Below, piece after piece: positions 15,583 through 24,431 of a stretch of 64,000 nt of DNA. The translations under genes and the position numbers were made by a program. The stretch comes from Psychrobacillus sp. OK028 (lineage in GTDB: Bacteria; Bacillota; Bacilli; Bacillales_A; Planococcaceae). The DNA is taken from the NCBI RefSeq assembly GCF_900103605.1, contig NZ_FNHY01000005.1, positions 186,001 to 250,000 on the forward strand, given 5' to 3'. Every line of letters begins with the position of its first letter. Position 1 is the first letter of the stretch. The notes under the pieces are model-generated. The model was not told the DNA's origin and did not search any database. It was given only the letters and a program-made list of their open reading frames with translations.

Positions 15583-16758
15583 TTGAAAGTTCAACCATCT
15601 ACAAAAATGTCGTTATTTGAAAAAGCAATTTTTGGAGACTTGAAAGCCGCCGCAGCTGCCAAACAAGCTCAAGGCTTCGACTTATATGATTTAAGCTTAG
15701 GTAGTCCTGACCTCCCACCAGATGAGCGCGCAAGAAAAGTTTTGTCAGATCTCAGCTATTTGACTGATTCATATGGTTATACACTTACTGGAACTATGCG
15801 CTTCCATGAAGCCGTAGCAGATTACTATAAACGTCGCTCCAATGTTACTTTGGATCCAAAGACACAGATTGTTCAAACGATGGGTTCACAAGAAGGACTC
15901 GTCCATCTCCCACTAGCATTTTGTGATGAAGGAGATATTATTCTTACAACAAACCCTGGTTATGTAGCCTATGATGCGGGGATTAAACTTGCCGGTGCTG
16001 CCCCCTATTATATGGAACTTTTAGAGGAAAACAAATTCTTACCTGACTTAGATGCAATACCTGAAGAAATTGCGATGAGAGCAAAACTCATGATATTAAA
16101 TTTACCTGGAAATCCAGTTCCAGCAATGCCTGATCCGATTTTCTTTGAAAAAGTTGTTGCCTTTGCCAATAAATACAATGTAATTATTCTACACGATGCG
16201 GCCTATTCAGAATTCTATTTTACCGGAAATTCACCAAGTAGCTTTCTCTCCACACCAGGCGCGTTAGACGTAGGTATAGAGATCAACTCTTTATCGAAAA
16301 GCTTTAGCCTTGCTGGTACCAGAATCGCTTATATCGCAGGAAATGCAGAGATGATCAGTATCATGAAGCAGCTAAAATCCAATTTAGATTTTGGGATATT
16401 CGGTCCTATTCAAGAAGCCGGGATTGTTGCGTTAAACCATGCAGAGGAAATAACAGAAAGCTTGCGCAAGACTTTTTCAGAAAGACATGCCTTCCTCACA
16501 AATGCATTAACTGATTTAGGATGGAAGGTAGCTCCTTCTACTGGCGGGATGTTCGTTTGGGCAAAATATCCTTTTCAAATGAATGACAAAGATTTCGTTT
16601 TTGAAGTAATTGATCAAACCGGTGTAGTAATGGTGCCAGGAACTGTTTTTGGGTCTGCCGGAGCCGGCTTTGTTCGTATTGCATTAGTGCAGGATATCGA
16701 AATACTGAGAAAAGCAGTAGATCAATTGAAAAAGTTAAAAGTACTAACCATTTGTTAA
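15583..16758 (+). CDS. Class I/II PLP-dependent aminotransferase
   Basis: This fold type I aminotransferase of 391 residues carries the PLP-binding Lys in SLSKSFSLAGTR, the cofactor-contacting Asp in ILHDAAYSEF, and an NLPGNPVPA loop in place of the usual NPxNPTG. Such enzymes transfer amino groups between amino acids and 2-oxoglutarate or pyruvate; LL-diaminopimelate- and aromatic-type relatives look alike, and specificity cannot be read here. GGAG eight bases upstream supports the TTG start at 15583; the ATG at 15541 falls in the -10 box. It is monocistronic, with a terminator immediately after it and a palindrome in its promoter. Confidence 0.88.
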   Translation: MKVQPSTKMSLFEKAIFGDLKAAAAAKQAQGFDLYDLSLGSPDLPPDERARKVLSDLSYLTDSYGYTLTGTMRFHEAVADYYKRRSNVTLDPKTQIVQTMGSQEGLVHLPLAFCDEGDIILTTNPGYVAYDAGIKLAGAAPYYMELLEENKFLPDLDAIPEEIAMRAKLMILNLPGNPVPAMPDPIFFEKVVAFANKYNVIILHDAAYSEFYFTGNSPSSFLSTPGALDVGIEINSLSKSFSLAGTRIAYIAGNAEMISIMKQLKSNLDFGIFGPIQEAGIVALNHAEEITESLRKTFSERHAFLTNALTDLGWKVAPSTGGMFVWAKYPFQMNDKDFVFEVIDQTGVVMVPGTVFGSAGAGFVRIALVQDIEILRKAVDQLKKLKVLTIC

Positions 16759-16766
16759 TGCAATCT

Positions 16767-16809
16767 AAAAAGCAATCTCTAGTCGATTCTTGACTAAAGA
16801 TTGCTTTTT
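16767..16809 (+). terminator. Bidirectional terminator between the aminotransferase and MATE genes
   Basis: AAAAAGCAATCT and AGATTGCTTTTT form a 12-bp stem with A and T tracts on both sides. It can serve both converging genes. Confidence 0.88.
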
Positions 16810-16860
16810 ACTTAAGGTGACTTCAAAGGGACTAGGTTTTGCCGCATTTTTGATACTTGC

Positions 16861-18246
16861 TCAGGTTTCACGTAGCCCATCTTCCCTTTCTTTAGGATGT
16901 ACAAGTGCGAACCTTTCCCAACGTCGACTTTTCCATCTAAAATACATAATAGTGGCACGAGTCCACTCATCTGCTGCTATCGCCAGCCAAACACCAACTA
17001 ACCCTAAATCCAGTACAAATATCAAAAAATAGCCTAACGGTAAACTCATTAATACCATAGACAATGCTCCCATAATTACTGGAAAAGTTGCATCACCCGC
17101 TGCACGCAAGGAATTGATAATGACAATATTTACGGTGCGACCAGTTTCTAATGCAAAGCTTAGTAGCAGCACAGAGGCTCCAATTTCGATAATTTGTTCA
17201 TTGTCCGTAAATAAACTCATTAATGGATAACGAAGGATGATGACAATCGTTACTAGTGTTAACGTAAAAATCATCGCCCATTTGACACTAAACCATACCG
17301 ATTTAAATGCTTCTTCTTTTTCATTTGCCCCTACAAATCTTCCGACAATAATTGCTGTTCCCATACCGATGGCGATTGCAAATAAATAAGTGAACATCGA
17401 GATATTCACGGCATATTGCCTAGCTGCCAATGATTCTGCTCCCAAATAAGTAACATAATATAAAAATACAATTTGACAGCCTTGGTATAAAATCTGTTCA
17501 AAAGCAGATGGAAGACCAATTCTTAGAATCTTTTTAATATATTCCTTCGAAATAGTAAAATAATAATTAACCTGCACCCGATACTCCATCACTCGGTACA
17601 GCAGCCAGAAAAATACAAGTAACGCGATAAAACGACTAAGCACAGATGAAATAGCTGCTCCTTGAACACCTAATTCTGGGAAGCCAAATTTCCCAAATAT
17701 TAATACATAGTTACCTAGAACGTGGATAATATTCATCCCAAGGGAAACAAACATCGTCTGCTTTGTAAAGCCATGAACACGAATGATAGCGGCAAGTGCG
17801 TTAATAATGGCTTGCAAGAAAATAGCTCCACCAACAATAGACAAATATTGATGTGCATGAACAAGCACGTCCCCTTGCAAATTCATCGCAATCATCATAT
17901 TTTTAGAAAATACAACAAAACCAATGCTCAGCAGAATCCCTACACATAAATTTAATGTTACTGCTAAACCGGATATCTTCGATGCTTCTAAATATCTTTT
18001 CGAGCCTAAGTATTGAGATACGACAATAGCTGCACCATTTCCGACAACTTCTAATACTAGTATAGCTATATGAATATACTGATTCGCTGCTCCTACTCCA
18101 GATACAGCATCATCTGATACTGCACTAAGCATGAACGTATCTGCAATACCCATTAACATAAACAAAAATACTTCTAAAAAAATTGGCCAAGTCAGTGTGA
18201 ATAAACTCAACTTTTCGCCAAGATTGTTCTTTTTAGTTTTTACCAC
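16861..18246 (-). CDS. MATE-family multidrug efflux transporter
   Basis: This 461-residue protein has twelve predicted transmembrane helices in two MATE halves (TWPIFLEVFLFMLMGIADTFMLS near the start; RIGLPSAFEQILYQGCQ at the start of the second half). MATE proteins export drugs or metabolites, mostly cationic, by Na+ or H+ antiport. The C-terminus is Arg/Trp-rich (FRWKSRRWERF). The GTG at 18246 has GAAGGAG at good spacing; the frame extends upstream without a site. It is a single gene, convergent with the aminotransferase. The substrate is unknown. Confidence 0.92.
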   Translation of the reverse strand: MVKTKKNNLGEKLSLFTLTWPIFLEVFLFMLMGIADTFMLSAVSDDAVSGVGAANQYIHIAILVLEVVGNGAAIVVSQYLGSKRYLEASKISGLAVTLNLCVGILLSIGFVVFSKNMMIAMNLQGDVLVHAHQYLSIVGGAIFLQAIINALAAIIRVHGFTKQTMFVSLGMNIIHVLGNYVLIFGKFGFPELGVQGAAISSVLSRFIALLVFFWLLYRVMEYRVQVNYYFTISKEYIKKILRIGLPSAFEQILYQGCQIVFLYYVTYLGAESLAARQYAVNISMFTYLFAIAIGMGTAIIVGRFVGANEKEEAFKSVWFSVKWAMIFTLTLVTIVIILRYPLMSLFTDNEQIIEIGASVLLLSFALETGRTVNIVIINSLRAAGDATFPVIMGALSMVLMSLPLGYFLIFVLDLGLVGVWLAIAADEWTRATIMYFRWKSRRWERFALVHPKEREDGLRET

Positions 18247-18322
18247 CGCTACTCCTTCTTTATCCTGAAATTTTAATAAGAAGAATCTTACCACAAATAA
18301 TGCCTTTCTTCTATAGGTATAC

Positions 18323-18360
18323 AAAAAACACGTCTGCCTAGTAGAAACTAGACAAACGTG
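18323..18360 (-). terminator. Terminator of the 18370-18717 gene
   Basis: CACGTTTGTCTAG and CTAGGCAGACGTG form an imperfect stem followed by TTTTTTGT on the minus strand. Confidence 0.8.
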
Positions 18361-18369
18361 CGCTATATA

Positions 18370-18717
18370 TTATTCAATTCCTACATGCTTATGAATATAC
18401 TCCTTAATTCCTGGAACGGATAACTCTATGTCATATGTCAGAAGATTATCCTTTACATAGGCTAATTTATTTCGTTCTACTGCATCAGATTGAATGTGTA
18501 ATATATTGTCCAAATATAGTATTCCCTCATTGGTGATCATTCGATCATGATCACTTAATAATCCTTTTTCGCTCAGCTCTGTCTGAATGCTTGTTAAATT
18601 TTCACCTACATTGTTTAAAGCCTCTCTAAGTTCTCCTTCATTTTTTTCATTCTTCTCCAAGAAGTTACAAACATAGTAAGCTAGAAGTACCTGTTCCTTT
18701 TCTACTAATTTCCCCAT
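18370..18717 (-). CDS. Hypothetical protein, 115 residues
   Basis: I do not recognise this protein. From the ATG at 18717 it reads MGKLVEKEQVLLAYY and is mostly helical and charged, with a predicted winged-helix-like pattern (EALNNVGENLTSIQTELSEKGLLSDHDRM) that could be a small DNA-binding or adaptor domain. It has no membrane segments. The upstream extension of the open frame reads through a GC-rich intergenic repeat and is rejected. The ribosome binding site is weak (GGGGAAAACA). A terminator follows the stop, supporting a real transcript. Confidence 0.6.
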   Translation of the reverse strand: MGKLVEKEQVLLAYYVCNFLEKNEKNEGELREALNNVGENLTSIQTELSEKGLLSDHDRMITNEGILYLDNILHIQSDAVERNKLAYVKDNLLTYDIELSVPGIKEYIHKHVGIE

Positions 18718-18832
18718 TTGTTTTCCCCACTTTCTTTTTTTCCTGTAATTCCCTTTATCCTCTTTTTTTAAACATAAAAAAACGGGCAAAAAGATGCCCG
18801 TTCTTTTAGAAACAAAACCCATATATTCTATT

Positions 18833-18927
18833 GATTTTCGTTCCGGTCGGACGCTTTCCTTGGGCACGGCTCGAGCCTGTAGTCTATCCCTCGCGCTTTT
18901 ACACAGAAGTCGTCGAACTGCGCTACA
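18833..18927 (-). repeat. GC-rich interspersed repeat, subfamily B, copy 2
   Basis: GGACGCTTTCCTTGGGCACG and TCGAGCCTGTAGTCTATCCC match the copy at 11396-11501 in the same orientation. It lies between a hypothetical gene and the glutathione peroxidase gene. Confidence 0.7.
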
Positions 18928-19080
18928 TTCAATAAATAAGCTCTTAATATTAAAGTTGCACACAATAAAGTATAAATTAACGGTTACTTAGCTCGAGTTC
19001 CCCTTGAAACAAACTTACAAGTCCCTTGCCCCTAGTGCTCATTGTTATTTTTATATATTTCCTTCCCAAAACCTCAATAT

Positions 19081-19557
19081 CTATGTAGTAATCATTTTTT
19101 CAATGTCTGCTTTTATCGATTCTGGACTATCTGTTGGAGCATATCTTTTTATGATTTCCCCATTTTTATCGACAAGAAATTTAGTGAAATTCCACTTAAT
19201 GCTTTTTGATAAGATACCTTTACTATTGGTAGTTAAATATTGAAATAGCGGATGTGCATCTTTTCCATTAAGCTTAGTCATTTCGTGCATAGGAAACGTA
19301 ACTCCGTAGCTCATTCGACAAGCTTGCTCTGCTTCTTCTGCATTACCTAACTCTTGTTTGAATTGGTTGGAAGGAAATCCGAGTACAACAAGTCCTTCAT
19401 CTTTATGATCATTGTATATTTTTTCAAGTCCATTAAACTGACCTGCTAGACCACATTTAGTTGCTGTGTTAACGATTAGCATAGGTTTTCCCTTGTACTC
19501 ACCTAACTCATACTCATGACCATCTGATTTTTTCACTTTAATATCGTATATACTCAA
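19081..19557 (-). CDS. bsaA: Glutathione peroxidase-family thiol peroxidase
   Basis: This 158-residue thioredoxin-fold peroxidase carries the peroxidatic Cys35 in NTATKCGLAGQ, the GFPSNQF motif and the KWNFTKFLVD motif with the active-site Trp and Asn. It uses Cys rather than selenocysteine and in Bacillus probably takes electrons from thioredoxin or bacillithiol to reduce peroxides. The TTG start at 19557 is favoured by GAGGGG seven bases upstream and by the match of its MSIYDIKV start to BsaA homologues; the GTG nine bases earlier overlaps that site. Confidence 0.92.
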   Translation of the reverse strand: MSIYDIKVKKSDGHEYELGEYKGKPMLIVNTATKCGLAGQFNGLEKIYNDHKDEGLVVLGFPSNQFKQELGNAEEAEQACRMSYGVTFPMHEMTKLNGKDAHPLFQYLTTNSKGILSKSIKWNFTKFLVDKNGEIIKRYAPTDSPESIKADIEKMITT

Positions 19558-19591
19558 ACTAATCACCCCTCAAGTTGATTTACGCTTTAAG

Positions 19592-20113
19592 TTAAGAACC
19601 AATGTACAAAGCACATTGGCTAATGGCAATAAAAAAAGCTACATTTTTCACTGGAGAATGGTCTATTACTTCTAGCTTCATTTGAAAAACATTGTCTAAA
19701 GTCGCTTTCCATCTCGCAATTTCTTTTTCATTGTAAATAAACTTAGACCAATCTTCCATTTCCTTATCTAATTTTATTTGCAAATGTCCATCTGTGATAA
19801 GTAAATCTGGTACGAGTTCTTTCCACTTGTCATACGCAACCAAGTATTTCTTTTGGTCGATGTAGTCGAACGCCTCAAAATAGACTTTCCCTTTACGTGA
19901 TACTTTTTTACACATAAAGACTAACTCATCGTTCGTGTTGTAAACGTTATACCAAAGAAAATAACGGTAATCCATTAGCTTATCCAATCTTTTCTTCAAT
20001 CCATTGGAATAATATCGTTTAAAGGTATAAACAATTTCTCCTTTTTCGTTATAAACAGAGGTTTTCGGGGTCTCCTCAATATTAATAGGTTGCTCGTATG
20101 TATAGTAAGCCAC
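19592..20113 (-). CDS. Tubby C-terminal / LURP-one-like domain protein, function unknown
   Basis: This 173-residue soluble protein consists of beta strands with many aromatic residues (YTFKRYYSNGLKKRLDKLMDYRYFLWYNVYN) and a short hydrophobic C-terminal segment (NVAFFIAISQCALYIGS). The layout resembles the tubby C-terminal-like domain proteins of Bacillus related to YxjI, whose roles are unknown. AGGAGGGA precedes the ATG at 20113. It stands 34 bases upstream of the glutathione peroxidase gene on the same strand and may share its transcript. Family assignment is from sequence pattern only. Confidence 0.6.
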   Translation of the reverse strand: MAYYTYEQPINIEETPKTSVYNEKGEIVYTFKRYYSNGLKKRLDKLMDYRYFLWYNVYNTNDELVFMCKKVSRKGKVYFEAFDYIDQKKYLVAYDKWKELVPDLLITDGHLQIKLDKEMEDWSKFIYNEKEIARWKATLDNVFQMKLEVIDHSPVKNVAFFIAISQCALYIGS

Positions 20114-20177
20114 GTTTGTCCCTCCTGTGAAAAATATTACATAACTCGACTAAATTATTTCCCGGGAAACAAACATC

Positions 20178-21077
20178 CTAATTTTTCTCTTTATTTTTCG
20201 GGTACCGACTCATCTGTTGCAGGATAAATAAAAACACTCCAACGAGCACTAGAATTCCACCAACAATTTGCCATCCTACTAATCGCTCGCCTAGGAAAAT
20301 AGCAGCGAGAATGGTTGCCCCTACTGGTTCCCCTAATATACTCATAGAAATAGTAGTGGCGGTCACATAATTCATCAACCAATTGTTGATTAAGTGAGAA
20401 ATAGTCGGTACGATAGCTAACAACAAGAAAATTCCCCATTCTTTTAAATCATAGCCTACCATTACTACGCCCGCCAGCAAGTTATAAACAATGAGTGCTA
20501 TCGCCGCAAACCCAAAAACAGTAAAACTATAAATCCAATGCGAAACCTTCTTCACTGCTTTTTGCCCAATTAACAAATATCCTACAACTGCAATAACGCT
20601 TAAAAATGAAAGAATATCACCAATAATGGCATTTCTGCTCAGTCCAAAATCACCCCAACCAATCATCACTGCCCCTATAACTGCAATACCCATAGTCATT
20701 AGTGCCGCTTTAGTCGTTTTCTCTTTGAATAATAGGGCACCACCGATCAAGGCAATAATCGGTTGGAGTGCTAGGATAATAGTGGAGCTGGCAACTGTTG
20801 TTAGCTTTAAAGAACCAAACCATAATGCAAAGTGTAAAGCTAAGAACATACCTGCAACAAACAGCAGGATCCATTCTTTGTTTGCTAACTTTTTGAACTC
20901 TGCTCTTTTTAACCATACTACTGGTAATAGTAACAATGTCGCTAAAATCATTCGGTACATACTCAATATAGTTGCAGGTGCATGAGACCACTTAACAAAA
21001 ATGGCCGCAAACGAAATCGCTATAATGGAAATGATTAATGGTAACACAATTGATTTAGATGTATTTGCTTGATTCAC
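20178..21077 (-). CDS. EamA/DMT-superfamily transporter
   Basis: This 299-residue membrane protein has ten predicted transmembrane helices in two EamA repeats (SIIAISFAAIFVKWSHAPA ... SILGEPVGATILAAIFLGE). Such transporters export amino acids, nucleosides or other metabolites. The frame opens further upstream, but ACGGGG seven bases before the GTG at 21077 supports that start. The C-terminus is basic (RYPKNKEKN). The substrate is unknown. It is a single gene following the CorA-like gene at a short distance. Confidence 0.88.
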   Translation of the reverse strand: MNQANTSKSIVLPLIISIIAISFAAIFVKWSHAPATILSMYRMILATLLLLPVVWLKRAEFKKLANKEWILLFVAGMFLALHFALWFGSLKLTTVASSTIILALQPIIALIGGALLFKEKTTKAALMTMGIAVIGAVMIGWGDFGLSRNAIIGDILSFLSVIAVVGYLLIGQKAVKKVSHWIYSFTVFGFAAIALIVYNLLAGVVMVGYDLKEWGIFLLLAIVPTISHLINNWLMNYVTATTISMSILGEPVGATILAAIFLGERLVGWQIVGGILVLVGVFLFILQQMSRYPKNKEKN

Positions 21078-21179
21078 TTCTTTACCCCGTTCTTTTGCAA
21101 TTCTTTTTATATAATCTAATATACGGGATATAGCTTGAAATAGGAAACACAAAAAACTTCATCAGCCATTGATAAGAGT

Positions 21180-22625
21180 TTAAGATCGATCTCTTTTCCA
21201 TTTTCGATATCTATCGTAAATTCCTTTACCTCCTGTGTACCCTATTAAGGCAATAGATAAGCCAATTCCCGTTAACGCAGTAATTAGTGAAATCCATTCA
21301 AAAAAGGAATAGCCTGGCACCTTTGACCAATCGGTTTTGCCCTTCCAATCCTCTATGACTAGGTTCATACCATAAATACCAGAAACTACTGTAAAAATAG
21401 TTAACATAAATAGGAGTGAATTATTTCGTTTATCCGACTGGTTATCCTGAGCTCTATATAAATCATCTACCGTTTGTTTTACTTCATCAAAAAGGTTATG
21501 CAAACGAAATACTTCCCGTAGCTGATGTGTTAACTCTTTCCCTTCCGTTCTAGTAGAAACTTCTTCAAAATAATAGCGGGAAGAGAATTTGGATATTAGT
21601 TCTATTAACTCCTCCACATATCGTTTATCCTTTGCCCAACTAACCTCACTGTGCTCAAAAGAAACCTTCAAAAGCATAATTTTATAGTAATAATGGAGCA
21701 TTAAATTATAGTAGTGCACACTCATAAATTGAGAAATTTTTTGCTCTAATTGTTCTTTTCTCTCAACAGATAGCGTGACCTGGGTATGTTCGGAAGAAAT
21801 AGTATATGTATCCGGTGCCCAACGATCATGAATGCGACTTTCTACATAACGCTTCATATAATTTGGATTGGAGGTCGATATAAACTCATTTCCGTTTGTA
21901 TCCCTTCCATCTAAATGGGCTAACCGGTACAACTGATCTTGTGTAATTTCGGATTGTTCATCGGCGATTAAAAAGATTGAGCTATGCATCCGCTCATCTT
22001 CAAAAAAAGGAAGACTACCATAATACCCTGCAAGCTTTTCATCATGGATAATAAATGGTTTTAGAGGTAAACATAAATAATCAAAAACGAGTTCATTTGT
22101 CGTTTCGAATACTTTATTTTTTTGGTGAATTTTAGCGCCTTTATCGAAAGGAATCTTTGGCTCTAACACTCGAAAGTGGGCAATGTGGTCTACGATATTA
22201 GTCAATGTTTCTTGCTCTTCATCCATTGTCACCCGAATAGTGATTATCCCAATACCAAAAGGACATAAAGTAATATCTACACTGTTAATGATAAAACCAA
22301 ATTTATTCTTATTTACTTCGTATGTAAAAGATTCTGCTACTACTTTTGAATAACGCAAAAAACCCCTATTATTTGTATTAGTAGGGAATAATTTGTCTTC
22401 GATGAACGGCAAAAAGAACTGATCCAATTCTTCATGGACGATTTTTATATCATCTCCATAATATTTGTCTTGCATTTCCTCATTATCTAAAGTGAAAAAG
22501 GTAAAATGATTCTTTTCTAGCTGCTCCATTAATTTTTTCCGTTCTTTCTCTCGAAAAGAGAATGGAAATAGATAAGTCATGTATGCATTCGTAACATTCA
22601 AGGAGCGAATCTCTATACTTTCCAT
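21180..22625 (-). CDS. CorA-like Mg2+ transporter-family protein with unusual large soluble domain
   Basis: The 481-residue protein ends in two transmembrane helices (about 405-425 and 442-466) joined by a short loop; the first ends with the CorA signature Gly-Met-Asn (IYGMNL). The N-terminal 390 residues form a soluble domain with long helices after residue 280, as in CorA funnels, but are longer and divergent. CorA proteins are pentameric divalent-cation channels. The loop has no usual MPEL motif, so selectivity may differ. The start is ATG at 22625; the ribosome binding site GGTGAAAA is weak. It is probably a distinct CorA-like subfamily. Confidence 0.75.
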   Translation of the reverse strand: MESIEIRSLNVTNAYMTYLFPFSFREKERKKLMEQLEKNHFTFFTLDNEEMQDKYYGDDIKIVHEELDQFFLPFIEDKLFPTNTNNRGFLRYSKVVAESFTYEVNKNKFGFIINSVDITLCPFGIGIITIRVTMDEEQETLTNIVDHIAHFRVLEPKIPFDKGAKIHQKNKVFETTNELVFDYLCLPLKPFIIHDEKLAGYYGSLPFFEDERMHSSIFLIADEQSEITQDQLYRLAHLDGRDTNGNEFISTSNPNYMKRYVESRIHDRWAPDTYTISSEHTQVTLSVERKEQLEQKISQFMSVHYYNLMLHYYYKIMLLKVSFEHSEVSWAKDKRYVEELIELISKFSSRYYFEEVSTRTEGKELTHQLREVFRLHNLFDEVKQTVDDLYRAQDNQSDKRNNSLLFMLTIFTVVSGIYGMNLVIEDWKGKTDWSKVPGYSFFEWISLITALTGIGLSIALIGYTGGKGIYDRYRKWKRDRS

Positions 22626-22686
22626 TTTTTCACCTACTTTATGTCGATATCCTTATTTACCTTTCTTGTTTGCTTTATAAACCCAA

Positions 22687-22732
22687 AATACAGTCATTCC
22701 TAAAGTTTTCCTTAAGAATGACTGTATTACAA
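22687..22732 (-). terminator. Terminator of the Asn-rich peptide gene
   Basis: AATACAGTCATTC and GAATGACTGTATT form a 13-bp stem, with TTTTGGGTTT after it on the minus strand, six bases past the stop at 22738. Confidence 0.85.
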
Positions 22733-22737
22733 GCTAA

Positions 22738-22929
22738 TTATTTTATGTTGTTATTATTGTTGTTTCGATTGTTATTGCGCTCATTTTGGTTGTTTCTTTT
22801 ATTTTGTTCGTTTTGATTTTGCTCGTTTATATTGTCAAAGTTGAAATCCTCACCAAACTCAGCTGGATTGTTTTGGTTATTGTTATTGCGGTTATTTTTG
22901 TTATTATTGCGGTTATTATTGTTTCCCAT
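22738..22929 (-). CDS. Small asparagine-rich protein (63 residues)
   Basis: The product is about half Asn, with Arg, Lys and Gln between (MGNNNNRNNNKNNR... NNNRNNNNNNIK), around a central ordered-looking patch PAEFGEDFNFDN. It is real rather than a chance frame: AAGGAGGTGAG stands at ideal spacing before the ATG and a strong terminator follows the stop. No family is recognised. Asn-rich low-complexity proteins of this size are found among spore coat and small acid-soluble proteins of Bacillaceae, so a sporulation role is possible but not shown. An extracellular or phase-separating role is an alternative. Confidence 0.75.
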   Translation of the reverse strand: MGNNNNRNNNKNNRNNNNQNNPAEFGEDFNFDNINEQNQNEQNKRNNQNERNNNRNNNNNNIK

Positions 22930-22995
22930 GACTGCTCACCTCCTTGACCATATTAGAATGGACTGAAAGATGAAACATATACTAAATTTATTAAT

Positions 22996-23463
22996 TTATT
23001 TATCCGTACTGTTTTTTCGCTCTTGTTCCACTAAAGAATCAATATCCACTTCTTCAGCGAATTCTGTTAGTAAGTTCGTTCGGTTGTAATATCCTACTTT
23101 TTCATGCGGATTAGATTTCCTCGGTTCGAAGATATTTGTGTCCATATATCGATGTAAATAGAGTTCACCTATCATTAATAGCAAAGCAGAGATAAAAGCA
23201 GCCGACCCAAGAGCCATTGGTTGTACGTATATATTAGAACCTAAAGAGTAAATTACCACATAGGCAATGACAAAATCACTTATTGCTGCCCATACATTCC
23301 CTATTTTAGGTAATATAAAAATATCTCCTACATATCCTACTACCGTAAGAACCACACTAGTGACGAGAATATCCGGAATAGATACATCATAAAATATACC
23401 CAAAACTACCCATAACACCAAGGTAATCATAACAAACTTCATCAAAAGGGCTTTCATATACAT
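22996..23463 (-). CDS. yndM: YndM-like DUF2512 membrane protein
   Basis: This 155-residue protein has four transmembrane helices within residues 5-115 and a hydrophilic tail (RTNLLTEFAEEVDIDSLVEQ). It matches the DUF2512 (YndM) family of Bacilli, function unknown. The ATG at 23463 has AGGAG nine bases upstream. It is 17 bases after the ctaG stop on the same strand, so it is probably cotranscribed with ctaG and the DUF2243 gene. Confidence 0.8.
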   Translation of the reverse strand: MYMKALLMKFVMITLVLWVVLGIFYDVSIPDILVTSVVLTVVGYVGDIFILPKIGNVWAAISDFVIAYVVIYSLGSNIYVQPMALGSAAFISALLLMIGELYLHRYMDTNIFEPRKSNPHEKVGYYNRTNLLTEFAEEVDIDSLVEQERKNSTDK

Positions 23464-23479
23464 TTGTTTCAGCTCCTAT

Positions 23480-24412
23480 CTACCTCTTTTTTGATGTGTG
23501 TGCTTTAGCCTGCTGCTTTGCAAACCATTCATTTATTTCACGATAACTCATGCCTGAATTGGCGTTTAATCTTTTCACTTCCTCAATATCTGTGCCAGCT
23601 ACGGTAAACTTTTTATTAGTACTTATAGCAAACCCTTCCTTTCTAATATGGAATTTAGGACGACTTTTTTTATACCAATGATAAAAAAGTATGACAATTA
23701 GTCCTACTTCCACAGTATCCCCACTGTAATACATAATCATGCCACCTAATTCTGCTTGAGTTTTTGAAACCCCAACTGGAGGATTGGCATATATATACTT
23801 TGCTAACATAGCATGAGCTGCTAAAGCAAAAAGAAAGATAATTGTACGATATAAATAACTTTTTTTAAAAGGAGCCACATCAACAGAAATAATAGAATTC
23901 GTAAATACATACCCAGCTAGAAAAATATGAACATGAATGATTACATATAGGAGCATATATTCGTGCATCATAGGAAACAATTCAGTTGTGTAAAGCAACC
24001 ACAAACCACCTATATTTAGTATGGAAGCAGTAACTGGATCTTGAACAGCATGCAAAGGACGACTGCTTAAAATTGTTGTTAGCCTCCTAGCTATAGGTAC
24101 ACTAATTGTTCGTAGTAGAAGCGTTATCGGGGCGCCTAATGCCAACAATAGTGGTGCTAACATTCCAAGTAATACATGACCAATCATATGGAAAGAAAAA
24201 ACGGTGTGCGCCCTATCTGCAATGGGACCAATTACAGCGAGTAATACACATAATAGGCCCATGTTCCATGCGACAAGTCTGTATACGGACCATCGCTTTT
24301 TCTTTCGATTGGACAGAACTACAGCCAAAATATAAAAGATAAATAACAACAAAAAAGGAATTGCCACCAAAACTTGGAGGCTGACTGCAAAATACTGTTC
24401 GTGCGTATGCAT
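23480..24412 (-). CDS. ctaG: CtaG-family cytochrome c oxidase assembly protein
   Basis: This 310-residue integral membrane protein has seven or more helices. The region HMIGHVLLGMLAPLLLALGAP with its His residues marks the caa3-type CtaG family, which helps form the active caa3 oxidase, probably by copper delivery. HxH-type residues recur (HVHIFLAGYVF; HMIGH). No oxidase structural genes are nearby. It starts at ATG 24412, 19 bases after the DUF2243 gene, and is followed by DUF2512. The cytoplasmic C-terminus (FTVAGTDIEEVKRLNANSG) is a hydrophilic extension. Confidence 0.9.
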   Translation of the reverse strand: MHTHEQYFAVSLQVLVAIPFLLLFIFYILAVVLSNRKKKRWSVYRLVAWNMGLLCVLLAVIGPIADRAHTVFSFHMIGHVLLGMLAPLLLALGAPITLLLRTISVPIARRLTTILSSRPLHAVQDPVTASILNIGGLWLLYTTELFPMMHEYMLLYVIIHVHIFLAGYVFTNSIISVDVAPFKKSYLYRTIIFLFALAAHAMLAKYIYANPPVGVSKTQAELGGMIMYYSGDTVEVGLIVILFYHWYKKSRPKFHIRKEGFAISTNKKFTVAGTDIEEVKRLNANSGMSYREINEWFAKQQAKAHTSKKR

Positions 24413-24431
24413 CTTAAATTTTTACCTCCAT

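Noticed and set aside
18718-18963. Upstream extension of the 115-residue hypothetical protein
   Set aside because: It runs through a GC-rich interspersed repeat and has no ribosome binding site; the frame is open by chance.
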